Positions 1 to 8,399 of a stretch of 11,432 bases of DNA are shown in pieces. The first letter of the stretch is position 1; every line of letters begins with the position of its first letter. A program made the translations under genes and the position numbers. The notes beneath the pieces were generated by a model. That model was not told the origin of the DNA. It did not search any database and was given only the letters and a program-made list of their open reading frames with translations. Origin of the DNA: an uncultured Collinsella sp. (GTDB lineage Bacteria; Actinomycetota; Coriobacteriia; Coriobacteriales; Coriobacteriaceae). The stretch is from contig UREZ01000058.1 of NCBI GenBank assembly GCA_900547025.1, forward strand, positions 1-11,432, given 5' to 3'.

Positions 1-2676
1 CTTGCCGTGTGCCACGCCCACGCGCGCCTCGGGCGCGGCCTCATGCACGCGCGCCACGGCGTCATCGATGGTCTTAACGCGGTTGGACACGTAGTACACC
101 TGGCCGCCGCGGCCCACCTCCAGGCGAATCGCCGCACTCACCACGTCGGGGTCGTACTCCCCCACGTGCACGATCACGGGACGACGCCCGGTCGGCGGTG
201 TGGTGATCAGGCTCATGTCGCGCACGCCACTCGTGGCCATTTGCATGGTTCGCGGAATCGGCGTTGCCGAGAGCGTGAGCACGTCGATTTGCTCGCGCAG
301 GTTTTTGAGCTGCTCCTTGTGCTGCACACCAAAGCGCTGCTCCTCGTCGATGATCACCATGCCCAGGTTCTTGGGGTTCACATCGGCAGAAAGCAAGCGG
401 TGCGTGCCGATGAGCACATCAATCGTGCCCTCGGCAAACGCCTTGAGCGCGCGCTTTTGCTGCGCCGGGGTACGGAAGCGGCTGAGCACCTCGACCTCCA
501 GGCCAAACGGGGCAAAGCGCTCAAAGAATGTCTCGTAGTGCTGTTGGGCCAGAATGGTCGTGGGGCAGAGCACCATGACCTGGCGGCCGGAGTCAACGCA
601 CTTAAACGCCGCGCGCAGGGCGACCTCGGTCTTGCCGAAACCCACGTCGCCGCACAGCAGGCGGTCCATGGGCTTGGGCGCCTCCATGTCGGCCTTGATG
701 TCGGCGATGGCCTCCAGCTGGTCGCGCGTCTCGTCGTAGGGGAAGCTCTGCTCCATCTCGATCTGCTCGGGCGTATCGGGCGGACAGGCGATACCGGTAA
801 TCGACGAGCGGCGCGTATACAGGTCGACCAGGTCAAACGCCAGCTTTTTGGCATTCTTGCGCGCCTTGTTGGTAGCCCGCGTCCAGTCGGCGGTGTTGAG
901 CCTGGTCAAGCGCGGTTTATCGCCGTCGGGACCAACGTAGCGCGTAATGCGGTCAACCTGCTCCAGCGGCACATAGAGTTTGTCGCCATCGGCGTATTCC
1001 AGCAAAAAGTAGTCGCGTTCCTTGCCGCCCACTTCCTGGCGCGCGATCTCGCTAAAGAGCGCGATGCCGTGGGTAGCGTGCACCACGTAGTCTCCCGGCT
1101 TAAACGGGAAGGTGACCTGCGTAATGTCAACCTTGCGGCGGCTGCGCGCGCGGTTGGCATCCATGCGGGCGTTGAGGTCGGCGATCGAGAACACGGCCAA
1201 ATTGGCGTCGGGCACCACCACGCCCTGCGGCAGGGCAGCGTCCACAAAGGTCACGCGCCCGCGCGAGATGGTGGGCACGGCGGCGCCCGCCTCGAGCGAG
1301 CGGGCGTTGAGCGCATCTGCCTTACGCTCGCGAATGGAAGCATGGGCCTCCTGGCGGGCGGCACGGTCGGCAGAATCCGCCGCCGCCACGCGTACGCGCT
1401 CGCCAATGACGCCGGCGTTTTCGGGCGCGGCAGTCAGCGATTCCTCAAAGGTAATGCCCTCGTCGCCAAAGGTGAGCTCCATCGACTCGCGCGCGCCGCG
1501 GTCGGGAATGGCAAACACGCAGGCGTAGCGCTTGCCTACGACTTCCTGAATGCGCGTCATAAAGCGGTTGTCCGAGCCCGCGATGGCCGGCTGCTCAATC
1601 TTGAGCTCGGCCGTAACCGCACCGCCGGCACGGATGAGGCTCACATAGTTCAGGCGCTGCTGAGCACCAAAATCGAGCTGCTGGGCACGTACATACAGGC
1701 CATCCAGTCGGTCAATCCCCGCCTCGCCGGCACGCGCCTCGATATCCTCGTAGGCGCGCAGGCAGTCGTCGAACAGCGAGCGCGGCTCGGATAGAACCAC
1801 GAGCGCCTTGCCGCCCACGTGTGCCAGTGGGCTTACGGTCTGGCCGTACATCACCGGCAAAAAGCGGTCGAGCTCGGGCGTGACGATGCGTGCATCCACC
1901 ATCTCGAGCAGCGCCGCCAGCTTGCTATCGTCCTGGCTGGCGCGATAGAGCGCCACATGCATGTTGTGGACGGCGTCGTCGGTGAGTGCGAGCTCGCGAC
2001 AGGGGAAGATCTCGATGCTGTCCTCGTTGCCGATGGTCTGGCCCGTGGAGCTCACCATGCGGCGGATGCGGTCGATCTCGTCGCCAAAGAACTCAATGCG
2101 CACGGGCGCTTTCTCTTGTGCGGGGAATACCTCGACGGTGTCGCCGTGCACACGGAACAGGCCGGGCGCGTCGGCGGCGCCGGCATTGGTGTAGCCCATG
2201 CCCACCAGGCGCTGCGGCACCTCGTCAAAAGGAATCTCCTCGCCCACCGCAAAAGTGGTGGACTCCCAATAGCGACTCTCGACCGGCGGCACGCAGCGCA
2301 GCAGCGCGCGGGCCGAGGCGACCATGATGCAGTTGTCCCCGCGCACGATGCGCCCGAGCGCCTCGCAGCGTTGGGCCACCACGGCATCGTCGGGCGCCTG
2401 TTCGCGCCAAGGGTAGTCCTTGCGCTCGGGAAAGCGGCACACGTGCGCCAGGCCCACATAGGCGGCCAGACTACGTGCGGCACGATCGGCCGCATCCTCG
2501 CCACTCACGATGTAGACCGTGGGGCGCGGACGACGCGCAAACTGGGCGGCAGCCATAAGCGTTCGGCCCGACTGAGACACGGCCAGCGTCACGTCCTCGC
2601 CAGAATCGAGCCCGGCCTCGACGGTCTGCAGTGCCTCGGCAGTGTAGAGCTGCGCGGCTATACGGTGAATGAGCAT
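1..2676 (-). CDS. mfd: Mfd, transcription-repair coupling factor (3' end outside window)
   Basis: Mfd is an ATP-driven dsDNA translocase that pushes stalled RNA polymerase off damaged DNA and recruits UvrA for nucleotide excision repair. The 892 visible codons contain, in order: a UvrB-like N-terminal module with the GDTVEVFP and PVRIEFFGDEID signatures (about residues 190-215); the RNA-polymerase-interacting domain beginning at FKPGDYVVHATHG (about 527-539); the Walker A motif GDVGFGKTE (Lys682); the DEEQ box at 777-780; and SATPIPRT, helicase motif III. The visible part ends at RVGVAHGK in the second RecA-like lobe. The rest of that lobe, the TRG motif and the C-terminal domain, some 250-300 residues judging by usual family length, lie beyond base 1. 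The start is fixed by GGAGGAA at 2681-2687, four bases before the ATG. In many relatives mfd follows pth; here its upstream neighbour is the ATP-grasp gene. Codon use and motifs look intact. Confidence 0.97.
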   Translation of the reverse strand, partial: MLIHRIAAQLYTAEALQTVEAGLDSGEDVTLAVSQSGRTLMAAAQFARRPRPTVYIVSGEDAADRAARSLAAYVGLAHVCRFPERKDYPWREQAPDDAVVAQRCEALGRIVRGDNCIMVASARALLRCVPPVESRYWESTTFAVGEEIPFDEVPQRLVGMGYTNAGAADAPGLFRVHGDTVEVFPAQEKAPVRIEFFGDEIDRIRRMVSSTGQTIGNEDSIEIFPCRELALTDDAVHNMHVALYRASQDDSKLAALLEMVDARIVTPELDRFLPVMYGQTVSPLAHVGGKALVVLSEPRSLFDDCLRAYEDIEARAGEAGIDRLDGLYVRAQQLDFGAQQRLNYVSLIRAGGAVTAELKIEQPAIAGSDNRFMTRIQEVVGKRYACVFAIPDRGARESMELTFGDEGITFEESLTAAPENAGVIGERVRVAAADSADRAARQEAHASIRERKADALNARSLEAGAAVPTISRGRVTFVDAALPQGVVVPDANLAVFSIADLNARMDANRARSRRKVDITQVTFPFKPGDYVVHATHGIALFSEIARQEVGGKERDYFLLEYADGDKLYVPLEQVDRITRYVGPDGDKPRLTRLNTADWTRATNKARKNAKKLAFDLVDLYTRRSSITGIACPPDTPEQIEMEQSFPYDETRDQLEAIADIKADMEAPKPMDRLLCGDVGFGKTEVALRAAFKCVDSGRQVMVLCPTTILAQQHYETFFERFAPFGLEVEVLSRFRTPAQQKRALKAFAEGTIDVLIGTHRLLSADVNPKNLGMVIIDEEQRFGVQHKEQLKNLREQIDVLTLSATPIPRTMQMATSGVRDMSLITTPPTGRRPVIVHVGEYDPDVVSAAIRLEVGRGGQVYYVSNRVKTIDDAVARVHEAAPEARVGVAHGK

Positions 2677-2680
2677 GCTG

Positions 2681-2687
2681 TTCCTCC
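2681..2687 (-). promoter_or_regulatory. Ribosome binding site of mfd
   Basis: Read on the minus strand this is GGAGGAA, four bases before the ATG at 2676. It singles out this start from other possible starts nearby. No convincing -35/-10 pair was found in the 222-bp gap between mfd and the ATP-grasp gene. Confidence 0.8.
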
Positions 2688-2773
2688 GGCATTGCAACGC
2701 CAAAAGCCCGCAGAGGCAAGCTCGGCGGGTCGTTCGTCAAATTCGTTGCTTGTCATGGTAGCGCATGGAGAGG

Positions 2774-2818
2774 ACTCCGGCTCAAGCGTACGCCCAGCCC
2801 CGCAACAAAAACGCCAGA
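2774..2818. repeat. Direct repeat, copy B (downstream of the ATP-grasp gene)
   Basis: Bases 2780-2818 are identical to 4493-4531 (39 of 39). With one mismatch (2779 g, 4492 t) the match extends through ACTCC to 2774 and 4487, giving 44 of 45. The unit includes GCGTACGCCCAGCCCC and the AAAAACGCCAGA that in copy A forms the T-tract and one stem arm of a terminator. Copy B lies between the stop codon of the ATP-grasp gene and the start of mfd. Confidence 0.95.
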
Positions 2819-2827
2819 TAGAACTGG
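2807..2827 (-). terminator. Possible weak terminator of the ATP-grasp gene
   Basis: On the minus strand CCAG (2827-2824), a six-base loop and CTGG (2817-2814) are followed by CG and TTTTT (2811-2807). The T-tract and 3' arm come with repeat copy B, while the 5' arm is locally supplied and pairs over only about 4 bp. This is far weaker than the terminator at copy A and could be a decayed or partly rebuilt version. Confidence 0.3.
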
Positions 2828-2898
2828 ATTCACCGGCTTCGCCAAAATCTCCCCGTCACGTCGAACGCCGCAACCACGGAAGGTGTCCCGAGAAACGG

Positions 2899-4365
2899 CT
2901 ATTCCTCAAAAAAGCTTGCGACGTTCAAGCGACTCGTCCACTCACCTATGGTGTTGGCAAAACCGACGCGTGTGTACACGCCCGCAAAACGGCCGCGATA
3001 CAGGTACAGGCCTTCCATATTAGAAGCGGGCGCAAAACCAAGATCATCCACAAGTCCTTTGGGCGCCTCTCCTCGATGCGGCCCATCGACAAGCGTCCCG
3101 CGCAAGCAGGGCGTCTGATACTGCTGAGCATACTCCTGTACAATCGCCCCAGCGGCCGCAGCGCGAGCAAGCACCTGAGGCCATTCCCGTTCCGCGACAT
3201 CCAAACCAGCGACAACGCCAACCGCATTGTAGCCGCCGCACGGCTTGACAATCCACCGATCCTTTTCGGCAAATCGCGACAACTGGGTGCTTTCATCCAG
3301 AATCTCGGTATAGGGCACATGCTCCCGTACAAACGATTGCTCCTCCGGGCTCAACAAGGACTGACCGGCCCGAGACCACAAAAACGCAAATACGGTCTTA
3401 GTCGCACACGGCCACGTTCTAAAACCACCGACGATGCATGCAAGCCCTTCTTGGGCAGCCTCGATTAAGGCCGAGCGTCCATCGCACGGCTTATCCCACA
3501 ACTCGCCGGTCACCGCGCGCCGCCAAACGCAATCAATAGGACCAGCGGCATCGCACAGGCGCCTAGCACCGCTCTCGTCTTCGCCAATCCACAGGTCGCG
3601 TACATCCACAAAGCGTGCGACTACGCCCCGCCGCCTCATAAGGTCGACAAAATGAGCCGCATCTTCCAAGTCGATGCTTTCCGAATAGTCGACGATTGCC
3701 ACCGAAGCGGGATATATCTTTGATTGTGGTGCATAGAGCCCCTCGTCAACGCGGGCCCCGTCGTCCGACCGTGCACCATCCTCGGTGCGGCGAGGATGGG
3801 CCAGCTTCCACTCTGCATAGGTCTCAAACAATGCATCTATCCAGCTACCGCACAAATCGTACTGCCGAAAGCCGGGGTGGTCGGATGCAAACTCCTCAAA
3901 GGAAGGCGTCATTCGCACTGCCTGGCAGACCTCATCGGTTACCACCATTCCAGCACTGCCGTCGGTATTGAGCTCGCAAAACGTATACGAACCGGTGTCC
4001 TCGTCAAGAAAGATATCAACACGCGCAAGGGGAATTTGGCAATCACAGCCGGCATCCATAGCACACAGGTCAGCAAAAGCTGGATCCATGCGAAACCACG
4101 CACGCACAGAGGCATCGGAACAAAACGCCCGCGTCACCTTGTCCATAATGCCGTACATGCGTTCGGCGGCCTCCTTAAGAATCGCCGTCATATCCTTGTC
4201 GAATATCTTTGGCGTCAGAGCCCAGGGCGCAGGGTCGCCATGGTAGAGCGCATGGGTTTGAGACAAGTATTCGTCGCCTTTACGCCGACCAGGTAGGTCG
4301 CCTTCGCGCGTGCGCACGATGCGATCAAAGTCATCCTCGAGCTCTCGCGTCTTCAATGTTGCCAC
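2899..4365 (-). CDS. ATP-grasp protein, glutathionylspermidine synthase-like
   Basis: A 488-residue soluble protein that resembles the glutathionylspermidine synthase/circularly permuted ATP-grasp superfamily, whose members join a carboxylate to an amine using ATP. Supporting motifs (numbered from the GTG): ARVDIFLDED (about 114-123) leading to CELNTDGSAGM (130-140), the usual acidic metal/substrate strand with Asn; WIVKPCGGYNAVGV (371-384), the nucleotide-binding Lys strand; VQEYAQQY (409-416); and a C-terminal YLYRGRFAGVYTRVG stretch (455-469). No amidase domain is present, so it is not a bifunctional GspS. The substrate is unknown. GTG at 4365 is chosen because GGAGG (4375-4371) sits five bases before it; the in-frame ATG at 4377 has no binding site, and using it would add four residues. 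A low-complexity linker (about 193-209, GAR/DDGAR/DEG) interrupts the middle. GC looks lower than in mfd. The 45-bp direct repeats flank the gene. Confidence 0.8.
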   Translation of the reverse strand: MATLKTRELEDDFDRIVRTREGDLPGRRKGDEYLSQTHALYHGDPAPWALTPKIFDKDMTAILKEAAERMYGIMDKVTRAFCSDASVRAWFRMDPAFADLCAMDAGCDCQIPLARVDIFLDEDTGSYTFCELNTDGSAGMVVTDEVCQAVRMTPSFEEFASDHPGFRQYDLCGSWIDALFETYAEWKLAHPRRTEDGARSDDGARVDEGLYAPQSKIYPASVAIVDYSESIDLEDAAHFVDLMRRRGVVARFVDVRDLWIGEDESGARRLCDAAGPIDCVWRRAVTGELWDKPCDGRSALIEAAQEGLACIVGGFRTWPCATKTVFAFLWSRAGQSLLSPEEQSFVREHVPYTEILDESTQLSRFAEKDRWIVKPCGGYNAVGVVAGLDVAEREWPQVLARAAAAGAIVQEYAQQYQTPCLRGTLVDGPHRGEAPKGLVDDLGFAPASNMEGLYLYRGRFAGVYTRVGFANTIGEWTSRLNVASFFEE

Positions 4366-4370
4366 GTTGT

Positions 4371-4375
4371 CCTCC
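4371..4375 (-). promoter_or_regulatory. Ribosome binding site deciding a GTG start
   Basis: GGAGG on the minus strand, five bases before GTG at 4365. It overlaps the first codons of the alternative ATG start at 4377, whose own upstream sequence (AAAAAATCAAGCA) contains no Shine-Dalgarno match. Confidence 0.65.
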
Positions 4376-4404
4376 ATTGCTTGATTTTTTGCTCATGCTA
4401 CGCC

Positions 4405-4428
4405 AGCGCGCCACGACTTCAGCGCGCT
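4405..4428 (-). repeat. Inverted repeat in the leader of the ATP-grasp gene
   Basis: Seven-base arms AGCGCGC (4405-4411) and GCGCGCT (4422-4428) pair perfectly across a ten-base loop. The hairpin lies about 40 bases before the GTG start. There is no T-run behind it, so it is not an obvious terminator. It may be an operator, an RNA structure in the leader, or chance in GC-rich DNA. Confidence 0.5.
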
Positions 4429-4486
4429 TGAATAGGCTTCTAAATTAGCAACACATTTTTGCATGGGGCGGCATGAGGCAACATAT

Positions 4487-4531
4487 ACTCCTGCTCAAGC
4501 GTACGCCCAGCCCCGCAACAAAAACGCCAGA
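4487..4531. repeat. Direct repeat, copy A (upstream of the ATP-grasp gene)
   Basis: Partner of the repeat at 2774-2818, with 39 contiguous identities and 44 of 45 overall. On the minus strand copy A begins inside the 3' half of the terminator hairpin of the zinc-ribbon gene, runs through its T-tract and ends upstream of the ATP-grasp gene. The two copies are 1,713 bp apart, start to start. Confidence 0.95.
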
Positions 4532-4549
4532 CGGGCAAGCCGTCTGGCG
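4520..4549 (-). terminator. Intrinsic terminator of the zinc-ribbon gene
   Basis: On the minus strand a perfect 10-bp GC-rich stem (CGCCAGACGG, 4549-4540, pairing with 4534-4525) encloses a five-base loop and runs directly into TTTTT (4524-4520). It begins 26 bases after the TAG at 4576. It should separate the zinc-ribbon gene from the ATP-grasp gene. Confidence 0.93.
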
Positions 4550-4575
4550 CTATCAGAGTGAGCTATACGCCGAGT

Positions 4576-5622
4576 CTAATCGTAGACGCCCATTTTAAGC
4601 AGTGTGAAGGTCGGAGCGCCGTCGCCCTGCGCGACGCGGACCGTGCAAGTCTCGGTACGGCCCATGGATGCGTCCGCTTGAATTGCGGCGATGAACTGGT
4701 TCTTTGGCAGGCCGTAAGTGCTCTCGGGGATGTCGGAAGGAAGTAACATGCCGCCAGCACTGTAGACCTCATAGGTGAGCTCGTAGATGTTGTCGCCAAG
4801 GTCAGTCGCGCCCGTAACGATGGCACACGGTGGGTTGTAATTTCCCTGGCCATATTCCTGTTTCAGATACAAGTACCCACCATGCGCTTCGGCCGAATCG
4901 GCAAGCATCTGCCCACCCGACCCTTTATCAAAGGTCATGTCAGCATCCGAGAGCGTCAGACCCGTCAGGCGATTGAGTTCCCTATTGATCACATCGGTCG
5001 CCATGCGCTGATAGTGACCGTTGTCATAGTCGCCTTTCTCGATTCGATACGGCGCGTTGTCAATAAAATGGCACCAGATAAACTTAACCAGCTTGTATTT
5101 CTCGTCATCAGAAAGGCCGTCAGTCGAATCGAAGCCGCCCGTCTGATACCAGTCCCGATCGAAGTGCTCCTCCGTAAAGTTCGACAGGAACAGATTCGCG
5201 GCGGCATAGGTTGCCTGGTCATTGAGGTCGACCTTTACGCTGCTGCCCGTCTGCTCGGTCTCTTCCGGCTCTTCTTGCTCATCGGCAGGCTTCTCCTTGG
5301 CGCTTCCCTTGTCCTTGTGCTCGGCTGAACCCTCGTCGGACCCCAGTACCGTAATCTGCGATGAGTTGCCCTGCCCAAGCGGACCCAGCACGCCGGTCAG
5401 CGCCAGAGCGGCACCGCCGGCAACGAGCACGCCCACCACGCACATGCCGACAATCACCGCGCGCTTATGTGACTTCTTCTGCACGGGAGGCATCCCTGCC
5501 GCCGGCATCGATGCGGGCTCAGCAGGCGCGGCCGCCGGAGAGGCAGCGCCCATGCGCGCCCCGCAGTTCGTGCAAAAATCGGTTCCGTCGGGCATCTCGG
5601 AGCCACACTTGGTGCAAAACAT
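4576..5622 (-). CDS. Zinc-ribbon protein with one membrane segment and an extracytoplasmic domain
   Basis: A 348-residue protein of unknown role. The N-terminus MFCTKCGSEMPDGTDFCTNCG carries two CxxC knuckles (Cys3/6 and Cys17/20), the zinc_ribbon_2-type fold common in Gram-positive membrane proteins. An Ala/Pro linker (25-46) and a KKSHKR patch lead into one hydrophobic helix (about 55-77). An acidic low-complexity stretch (about 95-127) precedes a C-terminal domain of some 220 residues with few hydrophobic runs, which probably faces the outside. The positive-inside rule places the ribbon in the cytoplasm. ATG at 5622 is chosen because the ribbon starts there and GAGGGG lies ten bases upstream; an in-frame ATG at 5652 lacks a binding site and would add ten residues not typical of the fold. 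The gene is separated from nth by 118 bp and has its own terminator. I do not recognise the C-terminal domain. Confidence 0.85.
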   Translation of the reverse strand: MFCTKCGSEMPDGTDFCTNCGARMGAASPAAAPAEPASMPAAGMPPVQKKSHKRAVIVGMCVVGVLVAGGAALALTGVLGPLGQGNSSQITVLGSDEGSAEHKDKGSAKEKPADEQEEPEETEQTGSSVKVDLNDQATYAAANLFLSNFTEEHFDRDWYQTGGFDSTDGLSDDEKYKLVKFIWCHFIDNAPYRIEKGDYDNGHYQRMATDVINRELNRLTGLTLSDADMTFDKGSGGQMLADSAEAHGGYLYLKQEYGQGNYNPPCAIVTGATDLGDNIYELTYEVYSAGGMLLPSDIPESTYGLPKNQFIAAIQADASMGRTETCTVRVAQGDGAPTFTLLKMGVYD

Positions 5623-5660
5623 ATTCGGGCATCCCCTCACAACAAACGGCATCTGTCGCC

Positions 5661-5685
5661 ATCATATTGAGCCCTCGCGGCTCAA
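5661..5685 (-). promoter_or_regulatory. Likely -10 box and adjoining palindrome for the zinc-ribbon gene
   Basis: On the minus strand TTGAGCC (5685-5679), a five-base loop and GGCTCAA (5673-5667) form a perfect 7-bp inverted repeat that directly abuts TATGAT (5666-5661), five of six matches to a -10 box. At 16-18 bases upstream of TATGAT there is no good -35 box. A palindrome in the spacer with a weak -35 suggests a regulator site, but this is inference. Confidence 0.45.
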
Positions 5686-5720
5686 ATGTGTTGCACAACA
5701 TTGACCACAGCCTTCGGACG

Positions 5721-5737
5721 CCGGCAAAGCGTGCCGG
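5721..5737 (-). terminator. Hairpin just after nth
   Basis: CCGGCA and TGCCGG pair perfectly over 6 bp around a five-base loop, starting four bases past the nth stop codon. No T-run follows, so it is at best a weak terminator or an RNA 3'-end stabiliser. Confidence 0.35.
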
Positions 5738-5740
5738 ACC

Positions 5741-6406
5741 CTACCCCGTCACCCGTACGCTGGGGCAAAGGTCTGCCAGTGGGCACTCGTCGCACTTGGG
5801 TTTGCGGGCGTCGCAGATTTCGCGGCCAAAGGTGATCCACTGGTGATTGACCGACTCCCAATACTCGTGCGGCAAGATCTTGAGCAGATCCTGCTCGGTC
5901 TTGAGCGGCTCTTTGGCGTGCGTCTTGGGACTCAGCATCAGGCGATGCGCGATACGGTTGACGTGCGTATCCACCGCGATGCCTTCCACAATGCCATACC
6001 CCACGTTGAGCACGATGTTCGCCGTCTTGCGCCCCACACCCGGCAGTTTGACGAGCTCCTTCATATCCGCCGGCACTACACCGCCGTAATCGGCAACGAT
6101 CATCTGCGCCGCTTCCACGGCGTGTTTGGCCTTGCTCTTGTAGAAGCCAAGCGACTTGATCGTGTCCGCCACGTCGGCAACACTCGCCCCGGCCATGGCC
6201 TCGGGCGTGGGCCACTGGGCAAACAGCCGCGGCGTCACCTTGTTGACTTGCGCGTCGGTCGTTTGCGCCGAGAGCAGCACCGCGATGAGCAGCCTAAAGG
6301 GATTCTCGTGGTCCAAAAAGCACTCGACCGGGCCATAGCGACGGTTGAGGCGCTCGCACACCTCAACGGCGCGCTCGCGTTTGGCAGCATTGGTCTCGCG
6401 TGGCAT
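5741..6406 (-). CDS. nth: Endonuclease III (base-excision DNA glycosylase/AP lyase)
   Basis: A 221-residue enzyme that removes oxidised pyrimidines and cuts at the abasic site. The helix-hairpin-helix LPGVGRKTA (121-129) contains the catalytic Lys127, and AVDTHV contains the catalytic Asp146, matching Lys120 and Asp138 of the E. coli enzyme. The C-terminal [4Fe-4S] loop has the exact C-x6-C-x2-C-x5-C spacing (Cys198, 205, 208, 214). The substrate-side motif LLSAQTTDAQVN (44-55) is also present. The length is normal for the family and nothing is missing. ATG at 6406 is preceded by GAGGAG with a five-base spacer; an in-frame start eight codons earlier is less well supported. The gene follows the ABC exporter after 63 bp with no clear terminator between them, so the two may share a transcript. 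Confidence 0.97.
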   Translation of the reverse strand: MPRETNAAKRERAVEVCERLNRRYGPVECFLDHENPFRLLIAVLLSAQTTDAQVNKVTPRLFAQWPTPEAMAGASVADVADTIKSLGFYKSKAKHAVEAAQMIVADYGGVVPADMKELVKLPGVGRKTANIVLNVGYGIVEGIAVDTHVNRIAHRLMLSPKTHAKEPLKTEQDLLKILPHEYWESVNHQWITFGREICDARKPKCDECPLADLCPSVRVTG

Positions 6407-6469
6407 AACGACTCCTCGGCTCAACGGCACAATAAACTTATGGGCACAATTGTCCCACGTCCGAGACGC

Positions 6470-8272
<1,803 letters not shown>

Positions 8273-8347
8273 GGGCTTCCTTTCGCGTCTGATAGGGCGA
8301 AACGCCATTGTTTCACATTGGAGCACACTCCAGGCAAGCGCGATGCG

Positions 8348-8384
8348 AAAAGCAGCGGGGCACCAGCGTTTACGCCGGCGCCCC
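8348..8384 (-). terminator. Hairpin terminator after rmuC
   Basis: On the minus strand a 12-bp stem (8384-8373 with 8368-8357, two G-T wobbles) closes on a TAAA loop, followed by GCTGC and then TTTT (8351-8348). It starts 15 bases after the rmuC stop. The five-base gap before the short T-run makes it imperfect, so some read-through into the ABC gene is possible. Confidence 0.65.
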
Positions 8385-8399
8385 ACCGTCTTGTTGCAA

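Noticed and set aside
7..1794. 595-codon open frame on the plus strand
   Set aside because: It is exactly antisense to mfd, whose minus-strand translation carries all the family motifs. Long antisense frames are common in high-GC coding DNA.
2658..2756. Short minus-strand frame (about 32 codons) overlapping the mfd start
   Set aside because: A leader-peptide idea was considered, but there is no clear ribosome binding site, and the overlap with mfd is out of frame and unremarkable.
1819..3468. 549-codon open frame on the plus strand
   Set aside because: It spans the antisense of mfd, an intergenic repeat and the antisense of the ATP-grasp gene. It has His/Arg-rich composition, no domain and no ribosome binding site.
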